Assembly: GCA_034620365.1 (NCBI GenBank)
Contig: JAQGEQ010000084.1
Span: forward strand, 2,418,001 to 2,482,000
Reading direction: 5' to 3'
Length of the DNA stretch: 64,000 bases
DNA from: Pegea sp. RAD2-039
Lineage: Eukaryota; Chordata; Thaliacea; Salpida; Salpidae
The notes beneath the pieces are model-generated. The model was given only the letters and a program-made list of their open reading frames with translations. It was not told the DNA's origin and searched no databases. Made by a program: the position numbers and the translations under genes. Positions 37,460 through 50,733 of this stretch are shown here, piece after piece (the first letter of the stretch is position 1; every line of letters starts with the position of its first letter).

Positions 37460-40333
37460 ATGAAGATAGTTAAATACAGGAAGAATGTAATACAGCACGG
37501 TTTTGCTCCAAAAGTGAATAATGGTCAAGAAAAACTCCAACATCGAGTACTTGACTTAATGCAGCTGAAGAAAAAGAAAAGAAGTCAAAAAAAATTCATG
37601 AAAAACTCCAATTTTCGACAAAAAAGTATTTCTATAAATACCAAAAAGTTATAAAACAAAATTGAACGTTTCAGCGTTACATTTCATTTTTTCAAATGAT
37701 ATTTATAAAATGTTCATTTTCTCCGTGATTCTGATTGATTCTGTTATAATGATTATTGAAGGATGGAATTATATTCAAACTAACTATGGAAATATACTTA
37801 TAATAATCGGCTCATTTTTCAAATCAATTTATACTGTAGAATGCATCGCAAAAATCTATACATATCGAAAAAGCTATTTTACAAATGGTTGGAATATCTT
37901 AGGTTAGCTTGCTTTATTTAATTGTTTTTAATAATATTAATTGACACTTTTCCAAACCTTCTTTCAAACAATGTTTAAAATATTCACTGTCTCATCTTAC
38001 CTTTAACCTATGCATCGCATCCTATAAAATCTTTATTGTCATGAAATATTTTCCATCTCTTACTTTTCTTGGTTTAAAATAGCCGCTCGTGACGCACTCT
38101 TTAGTCACTATATTTCACTTAAGTTACCTGGATGGTGACTGGCAAGTAGGTTCCATAATTTCTGAGAAACGAATAAACTGACTTAATAATACTAATTTTT
38201 TTTAAATTGTTTTATTCTAATCGAATTATATTTACAGATTTCATTGTTGTCGTCAACTTCTATATGGAAATAGTCTTACAGTTTACATACTCATTTTATA
38301 CAGACTTTAACTTAACAATTTCAAGAATATTTGTCTTATTAAAATCTTTAAGTGCATTTAGAGTTTTAAGTACAATTTATTACGTTGATAACATTCAAGT
38401 TATGTTGGTAACTTGTCTGCAATCTTTTAAATCGCTGGGAGCCATTGCTACCCTGATGTCAGTATTCTTAGGTATATAACACTTGTTTATTCAAAAGTTA
38501 ACCTACTATTTGTTAAAATAAGTTGAATAAGTTTCAATTTTTCTTCTAAGTAATTGTATTCTTTGTAAACCAGCAATATTTGCTATAATTGGAAATGGAC
38601 TGTTTGAGCACATAGATGATGACAAGTTTGGAACATTTGCAAAGTCATGTTTTACTTTGATCAAAATACTAACACTAGATAACTGGTTCGAAATCTTTAC
38701 GGATGTAAGTGAAAAACAAGGTTAGAAGAAACATGTTTTATTTTTTACTTAGTATCAAAATAGAATAAAAATATTTAGTAACCATAATGGAAATTTTCAC
38801 AGGTTCTTTCAACGCTATTCTATTTATCTATCTGGTTCTTTTTTTAACTATTGAATTCTTTACATTTTTGAAGTAAGTCATCATACAACACTATTGGTGT
38901 CAAGTAAATTAATGTTCTTATTTTAATAAAATTTTATTCATGTCATTTATTGAAATATTTTCTTAAAGTACTTCTGCTTTATGAGTCATTTTTTTAATTA
39001 TGTGTCAATTTTTCTCTCTTAGTCTCTTCATAGCAGTGTTAGCAGAAAATTTTCAAATTACCATGCAGGTAAAACATTTCTGAGATGATAGGTATATTCA
39101 AAAAAGTAAAAAAAAAAACTGAAAAATGTGAAAAATTAGTTTAAACATGTCTGTATTCATTTTATAACAAGTTAAACTTAAATTAAAGAATTTTGCAGAA
39201 CAAAATGAAAGTCCAAACTATAGAAGAAAATGTAAGTTTAAATAATGGGTCTTTTCTTGTAAATTAATTCTAAATCTTTGCAAGCAAAAAGATGAAGATT
39301 GTCTTTCTGTCGGATCTGAAAGAAGTTTTGAAATTTTACAACAGCAGTTGTTCCTCAAACGTAATTCTTAATTTCTTTTTGAAAGTTTTGTATATGCGTC
39401 ATGGAGTTGATAAAGCATCTTTATTATTAAGATTAATATAAGGAATGATTTTATTACAGTTTTCAGATTGGTAACTTAGTAATTTTTATTTATTTTTCAA
39501 CTTAATCACTTCATATATAATGACCACAATGCGTTTTATTACTAATAGATTTCATTGACGAAGAATATGATAAAGAGGTTGACGGAAGAACGGAGTTTGA
39601 CGAATTCATGAAAGAAATTCCCCAAAAGTAAACTATTAAATAATTAATTTTATCAATATAGTTTTTTTATTTGTATCAATAGTCAATATTAATATTCCAA
39701 TTTTTTCTAAGATTGCAATTATGATTTTACAATAAACTGCTTCTTGCAAAGTTTGTTTCCAAAAAACATAATCAGTAAAAAATCAATTTCAGTAAAAAGA
39801 AAATGACTGAGCTTTTCTATAAGGTTCTTCCACAGCTTGATAAGAAATATCAAATATTTCATGATTATTTTTCTTGTAGTCATAAGATTTTACGAAATGT
39901 AATAAATGTAAGTTGATTTTATATAATTTCATTTATATAATTAACTGTTGCTAGTGATTGCTTAGCAAATTATTTATAATTTTAATAACCATAAGTTATT
40001 ATAATTCGAAAATAGACTTTTTATATTATCAAATTACATTAAAAGATAATATATTGATCATATAACCAGTCGTGCTGTTCAAATAATATTTAACATAATG
40101 CTACTTGTAATGAACATTTTATTATAAAACAAGAATGCTTTATATTTTTAGATTAGTTATATAAAGCAAATATTTTTATTTAAAGCTTATAGAGTTTAAA
40201 AATTAATAATTTGTCATTGTTTTATGTCTTTCATTATAATTGTTTTTTATTTGAAATAAGTGTGGATAACCACATGGTAAGATTTTGTATGTTATTACAG
40301 GACTCAGAAGATATACCAACTGGTTTAATCTAA
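37460..40333 (+). CDS. CatSper-type single-domain sperm cation channel subunit (CatSper1-like)
   Basis: Eleven exons: 37460-37625, 37675-37902, 38238-38471, 38574-38720, 38803-38872, 39023-39068, 39199-39231, 39285-39360, 39549-39627, 39793-39907 and 40301-40333. They total 1227 nt, 408 residues. A Lys-rich N terminus is followed by one six-helix voltage-gated channel domain. S4 is RIFVLLKSLSAFRVL, with only three basic positions. The pore has the CatSper T-x-D-x-W filter (LTLDNWFEIF), and S6 ends FFTFLNLFIAVLAENFQ. The acidic C terminus with MTELFYKVLPQLDKKYQIF recalls CatSper1, but the His-rich N tail of mammalian CatSper1 is absent. It would form part of the Ca2+ channel of the sperm flagellum. 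Subunit identity (1 versus 3 or 4) is uncertain. The first intron is 49 bp. Confidence 0.82.
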
Positions 40334-42169
40334 AGATTTGAATAAACATGTGTTGAATTCATTCAAAAGAATTGGACTTTTTTGATTAAAACAAGAAAAC
40401 TATCAGTTTTTTTGAGATCCGATATTTTTTCAGTGTGATAATACATAAAATCAAACCAAATGTTTAGGTTTTAAGTAAAAACTTAGTAAGTTTAATATAA
40501 AAGTATGTTTCAAAAACTTTAAAGTGATATTGTTAAACAACTTTTAGATTATGTAAATAAAATAAACAATTTAGAATAATAAACCACGTATAAATGTTTC
40601 TTGCTACAAACAAGCTTTATATTTTTATTCACTATTTTGATTTTATGAACAGTGATAGCTGTTACCTTTATTTTAATCACAGAAACAATTAAAGATTTCT
40701 TTGATCAATAAAATCAAAGAAGAAACTAATCTCTTGTGACCATAGCTTTATTATTTATATAAGATAATCAAACTTAGAATAATTCACAAATTACTTTTAA
40801 AAAGTATCCTAAACGACTTTTCGATTGGCAAAAAAAGATTTTTACTAAAAAAATAAAAAGCCTTACCTTTTGAAAAATAAAGTTGGAGGGAAAATTACTT
40901 TTAATACATGGTACATCTAACTCTTGATTTTCTTGATTAATTTTGAGGCGACGATAAAGACGAGCGGTTAATTAGATTGTCTGTAACTCATTATGTTTTA
41001 CATGCATGCATTTGAATCCCATCTTGTCATCGAAAATAAGTCGTACTATATTACACTGCGAACTAATAAGCGCAGAAAGTTTCCTAGTTATGGGAAATAG
41101 TGTCTTTGCCTTAAGGTTACTTCGGGTGAAACAAAGGCTGTGAGATGAAACTTAGCCAAAAAACATACTGTCCGTTGACTTTGAGGTCATTGTTTCAGGT
41201 CACTAGGCCATGTCAACAAACAGCAGGTCTGAGGAGTTTTCAGCGCACACTCCACAATAATCAAATTTAATGGAAGCAGGGAAGAAGTATGCCTGCTAAC
41301 TTCTATCCATCTACCTTTGCCTGATTAAAAATTGCAAAGTTAGAAAAAAACACCTGTTATATTTCCAAAATATGATTTTTAACTTGATTTCCCGGCAGAG
41401 GAATAAAAGCTTATAAATAGACTTTTATAAATTAGCAAACCTAATTTGAGTCCTACGTAAAAGCTTAAAATAAAGTGGGTTGATAAAAGTTGTTATCTGT
41501 TAAACTGACAAAATCTTTAATCTTGTTCTTGGGCATACTTTGGATATGTGCAAATGCGGACAGAAAAATATCTACTTAATTAGTAAAAGTAATACTCCTT
41601 AGAAAGCATAGAGTAATATTATTGCATTTACAACTAAAAAAAATAAATATTAAAGAAACGATTTTGTGGATGCTAGGTTAAATATTAATTAGTAAAAGTA
41701 ATATTATAGGTAAAAGTTTACCTAAGGCTTTAAAGCTTTTTTTTACATTTCGTTTCATTTTAATTTTTATAAAACTAAAAAGGATTTCAATTTTATTAGA
41801 AAAAGGTGTTTGGTTTTTAAAATTTGAAATTTTTGATTTTATTTATGCTGCCGTAAAAGCTACCTAATGTATAATCATCGAAATAGTTATAATTTTCAAT
41901 AGTGTATTTTTTCAATAAATTAATAATATTCTATTTTTAAAAATAAGTTATAATTTTTTATCTTTATAGTAAACTAATTTTTAATTTATATATAATTTAA
42001 TATTAAATTAAACGCTTAGGAAACTAATGACCTTTGACTTCTTGACATTGCAACATACGGGTATTCAATAACCTCCACCGAGTTTTCTTACTAGTTCTTT
42101 ATCGGTTTTCTGTTGGTACGAGTGTACGTCGCTTAACTCCTTTGAATTTTTTTCAATTTGACAGCTAAA
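40334..42169. other. Intergenic, includes G+C-richer patch 40940-41330
   Basis: 3' flank of the CatSper gene and 5' flank of the ADP/ATP carrier. 40940-41330 is less AT-rich and may be an old transposon relic, but no coding motif was found. A short 5'UTR exon of the carrier probably lies near 42060-42120, because TTTTTTTCAATTTGACAG at 42147-42164 looks like an acceptor just before its ATG. Confidence 0.4.
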
Positions 42170-43081
42170 ATGCCTTTCAATTACGTTAATTTTGCTCAAG
42201 ATTTGGCTGTTGGTGGCACAGCAGCTGCTATTTCTAAAACTTTAGTAGCACCCATCGAAAGAGTAAAGTTATTGCTTCAAGTTCAGGCAGCTTCAAAGCA
42301 AATTTCAAAGGAAGGCCAGTATAAAGGTATCATTGACGCATTTGTTCGTATTCCAAGAGAGCAAGGAGTCGTATCTTTCTGGAGAGGAAATTTGGCTAAT
42401 GTTATCAGATATTTCCCAACTCAAGCCCTGAACTTTGCTTTTAAGGACACTTATAAGCAATTGTTTTTGGCTGGTGTTGATAAGAAAACTCAATTTGGTC
42501 GTTATTTCCTTGGAAATTTGGCCTCTGGTGGTGCAGCTGGAGCAACTGGACTCTGCTTCGTTTATCCTTTGGACTTTGCTCGTACCAGATTAGCAGCCGA
42601 TGTAGGAAGTGGAAAATCTCGAGAATTTAGTGGTCTTGGCAACTGTATTAAAACCATTGCTGCCAGAGATGGAGTTCGTGGTCTCTACCAAGGATTTTTG
42701 GTCTCCATTCAAGGAATCATTGTCTATCGAGCATCTTATTTCGGTACTTATGATACAGTGAAAGGAATGTTACCTGATCCCCAAAATACTCCTATTTTGG
42801 TGAGCTGGGCTATTGCTCAAGTAGTCACTACTGGAGCTGGTATCATCTCATACCCATTCGACACTGTCCGAAGAAGAATGATGATGCAGTCTGGACGTGC
42901 AAAGGAAGATTTGATGTACAAGGGCACAATCGACTGTTGGAAAAAGATTGCCCAGCAAGAGGGAAGTAAAGCTTTCTTCAAGGGAGCTTTCTCTAATGTT
43001 CTGAGAGGTACTGGTGGTGCCCTTGTGTTGGTATTCTATGATGAATTGAAGAAGGCTTTGTTCAACAAATCTGTTCATTAA
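42170..43081 (+). CDS. SLC25A4: Mitochondrial ADP/ATP carrier (adenine nucleotide translocase)
   Basis: Intronless 303-residue carrier of the inner mitochondrial membrane, exchanging cytosolic ADP for matrix ATP. Three mitochondrial-carrier repeats are seen, each with a P-x-[DE]-x-x-[RK] motif: [24 protein letters not shown] and [12 protein letters not shown]. The last includes the RRRMMM signature specific to ADP/ATP carriers. Length and termini are normal for the family. The start is the ATG at 42170, giving [16 protein letters not shown]. An upstream in-frame TTG at 42158 is not a eukaryotic start. The preceding CAG suggests a 5'UTR intron. Several SLC25 ADP/ATP paralogs exist in animals, so the symbol denotes the family, not strict orthology. 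Confidence 0.97.
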   Translation: MPFNYVNFAQDLAVGGTAAAISKTLVAPIERVKLLLQVQAASKQISKEGQYKGIIDAFVRIPREQGVVSFWRGNLANVIRYFPTQALNFAFKDTYKQLFLAGVDKKTQFGRYFLGNLASGGAAGATGLCFVYPLDFARTRLAADVGSGKSREFSGLGNCIKTIAARDGVRGLYQGFLVSIQGIIVYRASYFGTYDTVKGMLPDPQNTPILVSWAIAQVVTTGAGIISYPFDTVRRRMMMQSGRAKEDLMYKGTIDCWKKIAQQEGSKAFFKGAFSNVLRGTGGALVLVFYDELKKALFNKSVH

Positions 43082-45087
43082 ATATATTTCTTTGCCCTTA
43101 ACTTCTTAACTTTATCTTCATAATGAAAGTTATTATCTATTGATCAGTTGTTGCATGGGTAATATCTATTTCATCTCTAGAATTTCATTAGCATAATTGA
43201 GTTCATCCATATTTTATCTTAAAATCTTTCAGAGTACAATAGTTAGCTTGTATGCTTGATTACCTTGACAAGCTCTTGCATTTTACTAATTGTGTTCTGA
43301 TCTTAATGACTTTATGTATTTGATATTTATAATAAAATTTCAATATGGAGATATAAATAAGTTTGTCATGAAATCAATTTTGTATTAGTACAACAGAAAC
43401 TACTCCTGTAAGTTAATTATAGTGTAGCCTGTTCCTCAGTGAAGTTAAGCAAGATTTAGTTAATCATTTAATAAAACAATTTATGATGGTTTATAAAATG
43501 ACCTTGAAAAAGGAGATTGAACCTTAGCACAAAACAGTCATCAGATTTGACTTGTTATTAACTGTAGTCATGCATGCCATCATAAATATGAGTAAATAAG
43601 TTTATGAATTACCAGAAAATGTTTTATCCAATAAAAAATAATATTATTTAAAGGTGAAAAAATGATTTTGTTTTCTTGATATGTATCTTACCAAATATGT
43701 TTTTTTTAATATGGTTTCCTTAGTGTTCATCTACCTATAGTTATCAGTTTACTTTTATGAAAATTCTTTTATAATAATTATGTGTTTATTGTATAATTAT
43801 GTACAAAACTGAATTATCCCCCTTTTAAAATATTTAATTGACATGCCTTTAATAATTATATTCTTTTTTTATGAATAACTTAGTAAGCCATAAGTTTTAT
43901 ATAATATATTATGCTCATATATAATTAGTGTTGTAATAATATATAATCAGTATTTTCTAACTTAGCATATTTTTATCTTATAAACTGAATAACATGATAG
44001 TGTATTTACTATATCAACTCGTTTATTATACATTTTTATATATGTATTATGCTTAGATATGTAATAAAATTTGATAAATTATGTGGCCAAAATATAATTA
44101 ATTTATTGTTTTTAATTATTTTGTATCTACTTAAAATTCCTGGGTTTTAAAACCATTTTTACAGATCAAATAAATTTAGAAATGATTTTTTATAAAAGTA
44201 TTTATATGTTTCTATCATTTAAGAGATCTTAACTCAAAGATTTTTAATAATATTTATTTTCTACATTAACTGAAACAGCATACTTATCTGTTATATTACA
44301 TGATTTATATCCTAACAAAGCTTTGAATAATGTATTGTTGTTGCCCTTATCAATAAAAATGAACTTGATCAGCTATTTTAGTTTAAAATATAATCCAGCT
44401 TTTATTAAAGGCTTCCTAATAAATTTTCTTTAATAAAAACCTATAATTTCATAAAGCCATTTTTTTTATATATTAAAGTTTATACCAAATGATTTCAATA
44501 AAGTTCTTTGATAAAAAGAATTCTTTGAAATAAGGCATCTAATTATAACTTATGATGTATTTTTATAACAAGTCTTTAATGACAAAACTCACTAACTGTA
44601 AATAAGCTATCACAAAATGTATTAAACCTAGAAAGTACTTCATTAAAATGCAAAATTTGAATCAAATCTGGTTTCATTTTTCAAATATCATCAGATAAAA
44701 ATTAGTATCCTTCAAAATTCAAGTTGATTTGTTTCAAAATCACACAACTTTGAAGAACATTCTGACCTCCAATTTTTTCTCAGTATAATTTATCATATGA
44801 GATAGAATGTTCTGTTTTTTATTTGTAGACAGTTATTATTCTAAGTCAATTTCTTATAAAAACAAATTGTTTAATTAATTACTACAATGTTAAAGCAAAC
44901 AAGAGAATAAAAATTCATGAATGAATGTAATACCCAAAATGAAAAACTTTAAAAAATACATAACATAATCACATATGTTAAATTTCACATACATTAAAAA
45001 GTTTTCCACAAATAATAACAGAAAAAACATTTCACGACACAATTGATTTTTTATAAGAAAATAATCAGAAATCTTTTATGTATAAGT
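43082..45087. other. 3'UTR of the carrier and AT-rich spacer
   Basis: An AATAAA at 43331-43336 is a plausible poly(A) signal for the ADP/ATP carrier. The rest is very AT-rich, with no gene recognised. Confidence 0.55.
43331..43336 (+). terminator. Poly(A) signal AATAAA of the ADP/ATP carrier
   Basis: Canonical hexamer 250 nt after the stop codon at 43081. Confidence 0.55.
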
Positions 45088-45414
45088 TCATTTTTCTGCC
45101 ATTTGTCTTTCCTGTCTTGCTTTCATACCATTTAATACTTTGTTGTCAAAGTATTTTTCTTTTAACTTTTCTTCCTTATCTGAAGATTTTTCTTCTGTTA
45201 GTTTTCTTATTCCAATAACTGTTAGTATAGAAGCTAAAACCATTAAAGGAATTATAATAGTCAGTTTCTTTACTCGTCCTTGCTTAGCTTCTTCTAATCC
45301 TTTACCAAAAGCTGGAGTTCTTCTGTTACTATGAGATACATTGACATGTAATTTTCTGAACTTGGAAATTGTTGAGTCACACACTGTAAAGTTCTTTACT
45401 AAATACTGGAGCAT
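45088..45414 (-). CDS. Small single-pass membrane protein, possibly mitochondrial (FAM162-like?)
   Basis: Single-exon frame of 108 residues. The N terminus (about 1-45) is basic with hydroxylated residues and few acids, compatible with a mitochondrial presequence. A hydrophobic helix at about 53-70 (TIIIPLMVLASILTVIGI) follows the basic RVKK. The C-terminal half is a highly charged Lys/Glu helix. This arrangement recalls FAM162/UPF0389 proteins (basic stretch, one helix, charged tail), but the resemblance is weak and unproven. Composition is clearly more protein-like than other open frames nearby. Confidence 0.55.
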   Translation of the reverse strand: MLQYLVKNFTVCDSTISKFRKLHVNVSHSNRRTPAFGKGLEEAKQGRVKKLTIIIPLMVLASILTVIGIRKLTEEKSSDKEEKLKEKYFDNKVLNGMKARQERQMAEK

Positions 45415-47810
45415 ACTTTTAATAAATTATTCAAGATATCTGTAGACAATAGTTTTGATCAAAACTAAGAATAAAAGTATAATTATCTAATTAAAATTAA
45501 CTTTTTCAAAGCATATCTGAAAATAATAAGTTATACAGCTCTTATAGAGAGTTCTTAAAGATAAAACAATTTGAGAAAAATAATGATAAGATCACCATAG
45601 TTTAGCAAAAGTAGTATGGAGAAATATAAGAAGATTAGAAAGTCAAATTTATGCAAAATGTATCATATTAGTATAAAAATATAGAAAAATAGACTACAGG
45701 GTTATAAAATTGTGGAGTAACAAAGATTATAGAACAAAAATAAAAGCAATGCAGAGATATCAGTAGATACAAGTCAGAAGCCAAAACTACCAATACAAAT
45801 AGACAAACTGAAGAGACTAGTAGCATTGTATACTACTTGCTGATGCAATTTCTTAAATCTAATTTTTATATGAATTTTAAAAGATATTTTATGATGTAAT
45901 GATGAAGTCAGAAAGAAAATTTTAAACCATATTTAAAAAGTTATTAAAATTATCTAAACATTTATATAAATAAATTATGTAATGACCTTGAAAAGTTTTA
46001 TCTTAATTAATAGGATATTATACAAATAAATAATAATTATTAAATGTTATAAAAGAGATAAAAATTTTACTTCTATTATTTAATTCAAAAATTTTGATCT
46101 TCTTTATATCAATTTTGAATTTGTATATTACTAAGCCAATGTTATTAATTAATGAAATTATGTTTATAATGCCTTGGTAATCTAGTTTTAATAAACTAGA
46201 TATAATTATTACAAATGAAAGTTAGAAGAAATTTATGCAAATAAATATAATTTTATTAATATAAACTAAACTTGGTCAAATATTAGTTCTTATAAACATT
46301 ATACATAATAATACAATTCAAGACAACTCATACATAGATTTAACTAATAATATAAACCAAATATATCAAAAAAATTGACCTCTATTATATTGCATATATA
46401 TATAAATTATTTTAAAATATTAGAACTTAGCACATAGTGAAATTATTCTGTAAAAAACATTTTGAATTACCTTAAATAAAACTTTTTTAATAAAACAGAC
46501 TAAGAACAAATACATATATTGCATTTTATAGTGTTTACATTACTTTTAATACTTATGTTTACATTTAGCATAAAGTAGTCAAAATATTTTACAGCTAAAC
46601 TATTTTTCTTAAATAACAGTTAATTAAATAAATCAGTAAAAAATTGATTTTACTGTTTGAAGTGCTAAAATAAAAAAATAAACTTTTATGGAAAGCTAGC
46701 ATTTAATATAAAAGTAATTAAAGCATTGCAAACAAAATGTATTAAAATGCATTTAACCTTAGTGTTATTGCTCAAAATGCTCTTTATTTTAAATGTTTAA
46801 CAAGTTTTTGTAATAAGTCTAACTTTTCCAATTTTATTTGGATAAATTATTAATGAAACGAAAAATGTATTACATTTTCTATTTAATGCTATGATTATTT
46901 CTTTTGAGTTTAACGGTTTAAGTTCAAAAGTTTAATGTACTTAGCATAGTTTTATCAAACAGATATCTAATACAGCTTTTAATTTAAACATAATTAAAGC
47001 AATTCTTAATCATTTAGTGACTCAGTTTCGTTACTTTTTATATTTCATACTCAAGATCTAAACAAGCATGCTGGACTCTTTGCTTACATTTTTAAAGTAT
47101 GTCAAGAATACAGTTGGAATTACATGCCTATTCTAAGTTTTATATATTTATTTCTGCATAGATAAAGTAATACTTGTTTGAAGTCTTTGTCATAAAATGT
47201 TTCTTCTAAACTAGAGTAGTAGAGATTAAAGGTCTCAATTTTGATGAAAAACAATTTAAGTAAATACAAATGTACTGTATTTACAACTGCATTATAATTA
47301 TAATGTAAGGTTTGGTGGTACTCATTTAATATTTGAAAAATAAACTGTTCAGAACTGCCGACTTTGCCATTATTGTTATAACCGATCACAAAGTTTTCCC
47401 CCAGCAAAAATCATATGTAGTTTTTATAAGAAATATGAAAAAATTAATTACTTTAATGGTGAATAAAATTTCTATCACGACAATTAAAGTTTAAAAATAA
47501 CTTGTTAGCAATGATGTTGGGCTTAAAAGCTAGTTACCATTGTAAAAAGAATATTAAGTGTTTTTTTCGTGACGATCATAATTTTCATAACACTTTTTTA
47601 AAGCTTTAAGTACTAAAAAGTGATATCTACCAAAAATTTAGCTATGAATTACAGTTTTTTTACTATGTAGCTAAATCATTCATTTTTCTAGTTTACTTTA
47701 AGATTAAAATTATTTAAGAGATTATTAAGTATAGAGCTCAATTGTTAAATAAATAATTACAAATAATTATAAATAAAAAAAGTGATTTTAGAATATATTT
47801 GTGATTTTGT
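45415..47810. other. Intergenic; unassigned open frame at 47120-47407
   Basis: Very AT-rich. On the minus strand 47407-47120 encodes 95 residues of protein-like composition (Asn, Tyr, Phe, Glu) with no recognisable motif. I cannot say whether it is an exon. No RNA gene or repeat was recognised. Confidence 0.4.
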
Positions 47811-48452
47811 TTAGCGAGAATTTACGTAAGATACACTGGCAGTGCTTCGACATCAGAGAATACTGCGTAGATGACCATCCAATGGAACAGATATTTGTTA
47901 GAATTCTAAGATACAGAAGTTATTTACATTTAGCTAAAATAGTCAAGAAACTGATAAAAGTATTTATAATAATAAATTTATATATAAAACTGATAAAATG
48001 TATTATTATTATATATTTTTTTGCATCTTGAAGAAAATGTTTTTGTTTTTACTTTTCAATCAGTTATTTCATTGAAAATTAGATCGAGTCAAATAACATT
48101 TATCAAGTTTAAATATAAGCCTGGTTTTTTTTTGTAGAGGTCAAGAAAACTTTAAGATCTTGTGGTCACTAAATAAAAGCTTTGTGATAGTTAACGTTAA
48201 GAAACATTAAATAAGCCCAACTAATTTTATGTTTCTTATGATTTGAAGCCTAACATTTTCGATGTGACCTATTTATATGAAATTAGTTTATCCTCTGATA
48301 TTTACTTATTTATGCCTTTCTACCCACCAAGCATAATAAGATTAACACCTAAAAATGTTGAACTAGAGGTTGTCAAGGCTACCAATGTATTGGTATTAGC
48401 ACAGCGATTTCTGAAAGAGATACTTCATTTAAGATATTTGTACAAAGATTAA
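47811..48452 (+). CDS. Possible two-exon fragment of an unrecognised gene
   Basis: A frame opening after an acceptor-like TTTTGTTTAG at about 47811 encodes ENLRKIHWQCFDIREYC and onward to KKLIK, then a donor (GTATTT) near 47963. A second frame from about 48247, after TTATGATTTGAAG, joins in phase 0 and ends with TAA at 48452. It reads PPSIIRLTPKNVELEVVKAT and LVLAQRFLKEILHLRYLY. Composition is protein-like and the phases agree, but no start codon or upstream exon was identified and I recognise no family. It could be the 3' end of a longer gene or chance. Confidence 0.3.
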
Positions 48453-49364
48453 GAATTATAAGCTATTTACCTACTCTCTACTTATTTGTTACAAAAACTT
48501 TATTCTTTTTGTAGTATCTAAATTTATAAAACCATGATCCAAATAAATTTGCAAATAAAAGCAATTTTTCTGAATCATATAGAAATAAATATGCTGTAGT
48601 ATTTATGAATAATAGATAAATAAATCATAATGCTTAAAGCAAGCAGGCAGCAACAGATTTATTGTTATTTCGTTTTAGTTATTTGATTTGTTTTTTGAAT
48701 AAAAGATAAAACTTTCGGTAATTTAAACTCAACATAGAATATAAAAGATTATTTTTACTACTATAGCTTATGTTCCATAGGTTTTCACCAAAATATCGCT
48801 ATATTGTTTTACTTCGATTTTTTTATTTTAGTAGCAACCCTTAGAATGGCCATTTTGTAAAGTACTGTTGTAAAGCTTTATAAACAATTTATCAGCAAAT
48901 CATCTTTGTTTTTGTTTGATTGTTTTTCGCATTTGTTAGTTATGGCAGTTTTCTGGATATTTTTTTTGACCAAATCGTTTTTTTGATATGTTTTATTATT
49001 ATTCGCGAAATATATGATTTAATAAACTGTACTTTTTATTTTATTCGATTTTATGACGGGCTTATATTCAGTGTTCTACTATTTTCGTTCTCTTCTGAAT
49101 ATCTTCTAAATTTGTTGGTAACTAAACTGTGAAGTATTGTGGTAAAAGTATTTTGTTGCTAATAGTAGATAATATTCTTAAAGTTTCAATTCGATTTCTC
49201 AATTATAAAACTAAGTTTATATCCGTCATATAACGAAATATAGTTTTCAAAATATTTTTATTTTATAAACTTTTCAATTTCTTTGTGACGTTTCATTTCA
49301 ATATTAATTTTTTTCTTTAGAATAACTTGCCTTATTAACTTACTACGTCTTTAATTGATTGATT
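48453..49364. other. Intergenic upstream of PAIP2
   Basis: AT-rich. Open frame 48920-49132 lacks recognisable features. Probably contains the PAIP2 promoter and 5'UTR. Confidence 0.5.
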
Positions 49365-50733
49365 ATGAGAGGTCCTCCTGATACTTTTACCAAATCAGAT
49401 ACCATTTCAACTGTTATCAATGGTCAAAGGTTTGTCAAATTTAGTATTTTTAACAGCATTATTTACTTTAAAGTGATTGTTGAATTATTTATTAATGAAT
49501 TACTGGCTCATAAAAGTCTCAGCTCTATAGTTGTGTTTCTTTATGTCTGCTAAAATTAATTAAAAAATATACATTTGATCAGAGGACACATAATATTTTG
49601 AAAATCATATCATTGAAGTATATATATCTAGTTTTGATGAAGCATAATTTGATTTAATATCTAATAAAAGCTATTAGGCAATTATAATTTTTTTATGGTT
49701 GAAAATTTTCATTTTCAGCTGAAATTATATCATTTTTTTTATTCCATCAAATTGTTTTAACTTCAATGTTTTTTTTTTATTTTTAATTATTATTTATCTT
49801 TATTTTTTCTAAGTTTTGGTTAAAACCTTTTTATGGGCTTAGTTTTCAAATATTTTAGTTCTCCAACTCGAACTCATCGACCTGAGGGAGCATCAGATGG
49901 TGAAACTCCGATTAGTTCAGAGTTGTTGTTAGATCAGTACGGTTGGATGATAAATTCTGAAGAGTGTGATAAAGAGGTAACTTTTTGAGTTACTATAAAT
50001 TGATAAAATTTATATAGGCGTTGTTTGTTTTGATATATAAAGTAGTTTTACTCTCTTTTATTAAAAGATATGGGAAGAGATTGAGCAGGAGGCTCTGATT
50101 GAAGAAATGTTTGAAAAAGAGTTAGAACGAGATGAGTTTATTTACTTCCAACACCAGCAGCAGCAACAACAGCAACAACAAAGCTTTCCTGAATTCAATT
50201 TGCAGATGCAACCAGGTTTGTTGCTTTTATAATCACATTTTTGAATTGTATTTTACAAAATATCAACTTTGTTGACTATCTTGCAAAAGATGATTATAAC
50301 AAAAGTTTAATTGTATCAGCTCATGTACAAGAGAGTGTTACTAGAGCTGAAAGTCAGATGAGAAATTTGTCTGTTGAAGATCATGGTCAAGTAAGTTTTC
50401 TTTCTTACTCACAGTTTAGGATTTTTAGTTTTAATAATTTTTGTTAAGCTAAATTTCAACAAAAACAACAACTAATTTAGTTTTATTTTGAAGATCATCA
50501 TTGCTTTAGTTTTGTCTGACTTATTGTTTTTTTTTTCTAAAAGTGAATGACTATAAACATCTATTTATAAGTTTATTTAGTTACGTTTACCTTTTTATAA
50601 TTGTATTTATTTATATAATACTTGAAGTTAGTAACACTTTGTCTAAACTTTTATGATAATTTTTTAGGAAAAATTGAATCCAAATGCTACTGAGTTCATT
50701 CCAAGATCTCATCAACCCCCTACAAATAATTGA
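49365..50733 (+). CDS. PAIP2: Poly(A)-binding protein-interacting protein 2
   Basis: Five exons (49365-49429, 49859-49976, 50068-50215, 50290-50390, 50668-50733), 498 nt, 165 residues. It binds PABPC1 and represses translation. The acidic PAM1 region lies at about residues 48-81 (QYGWMINSEE, then WEEIEQEALIEEMFEKELER), aligning with the vertebrate WMENEEEF and EEELWEEEFIERCFQEML stretch. The PAM2 motif that binds the MLLE domain is at 147-156 (LNPNATEFIP), with the key Leu, Phe and Pro conserved. A Gln-rich run from a CAG/CAA repeat (50153-50180) sits between them and is not in vertebrate PAIP2. The protein is somewhat longer than the usual 127 residues. The ATG at 49365 was chosen because an earlier in-frame codon is not ATG. 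Confidence 0.9.

Noticed and set aside
42158..42169. Upstream TTG start adding MTAK to the ADP/ATP carrier
   Set aside because: Not an ATG, and it overlaps a probable splice acceptor. The family N terminus fits the ATG at 42170.
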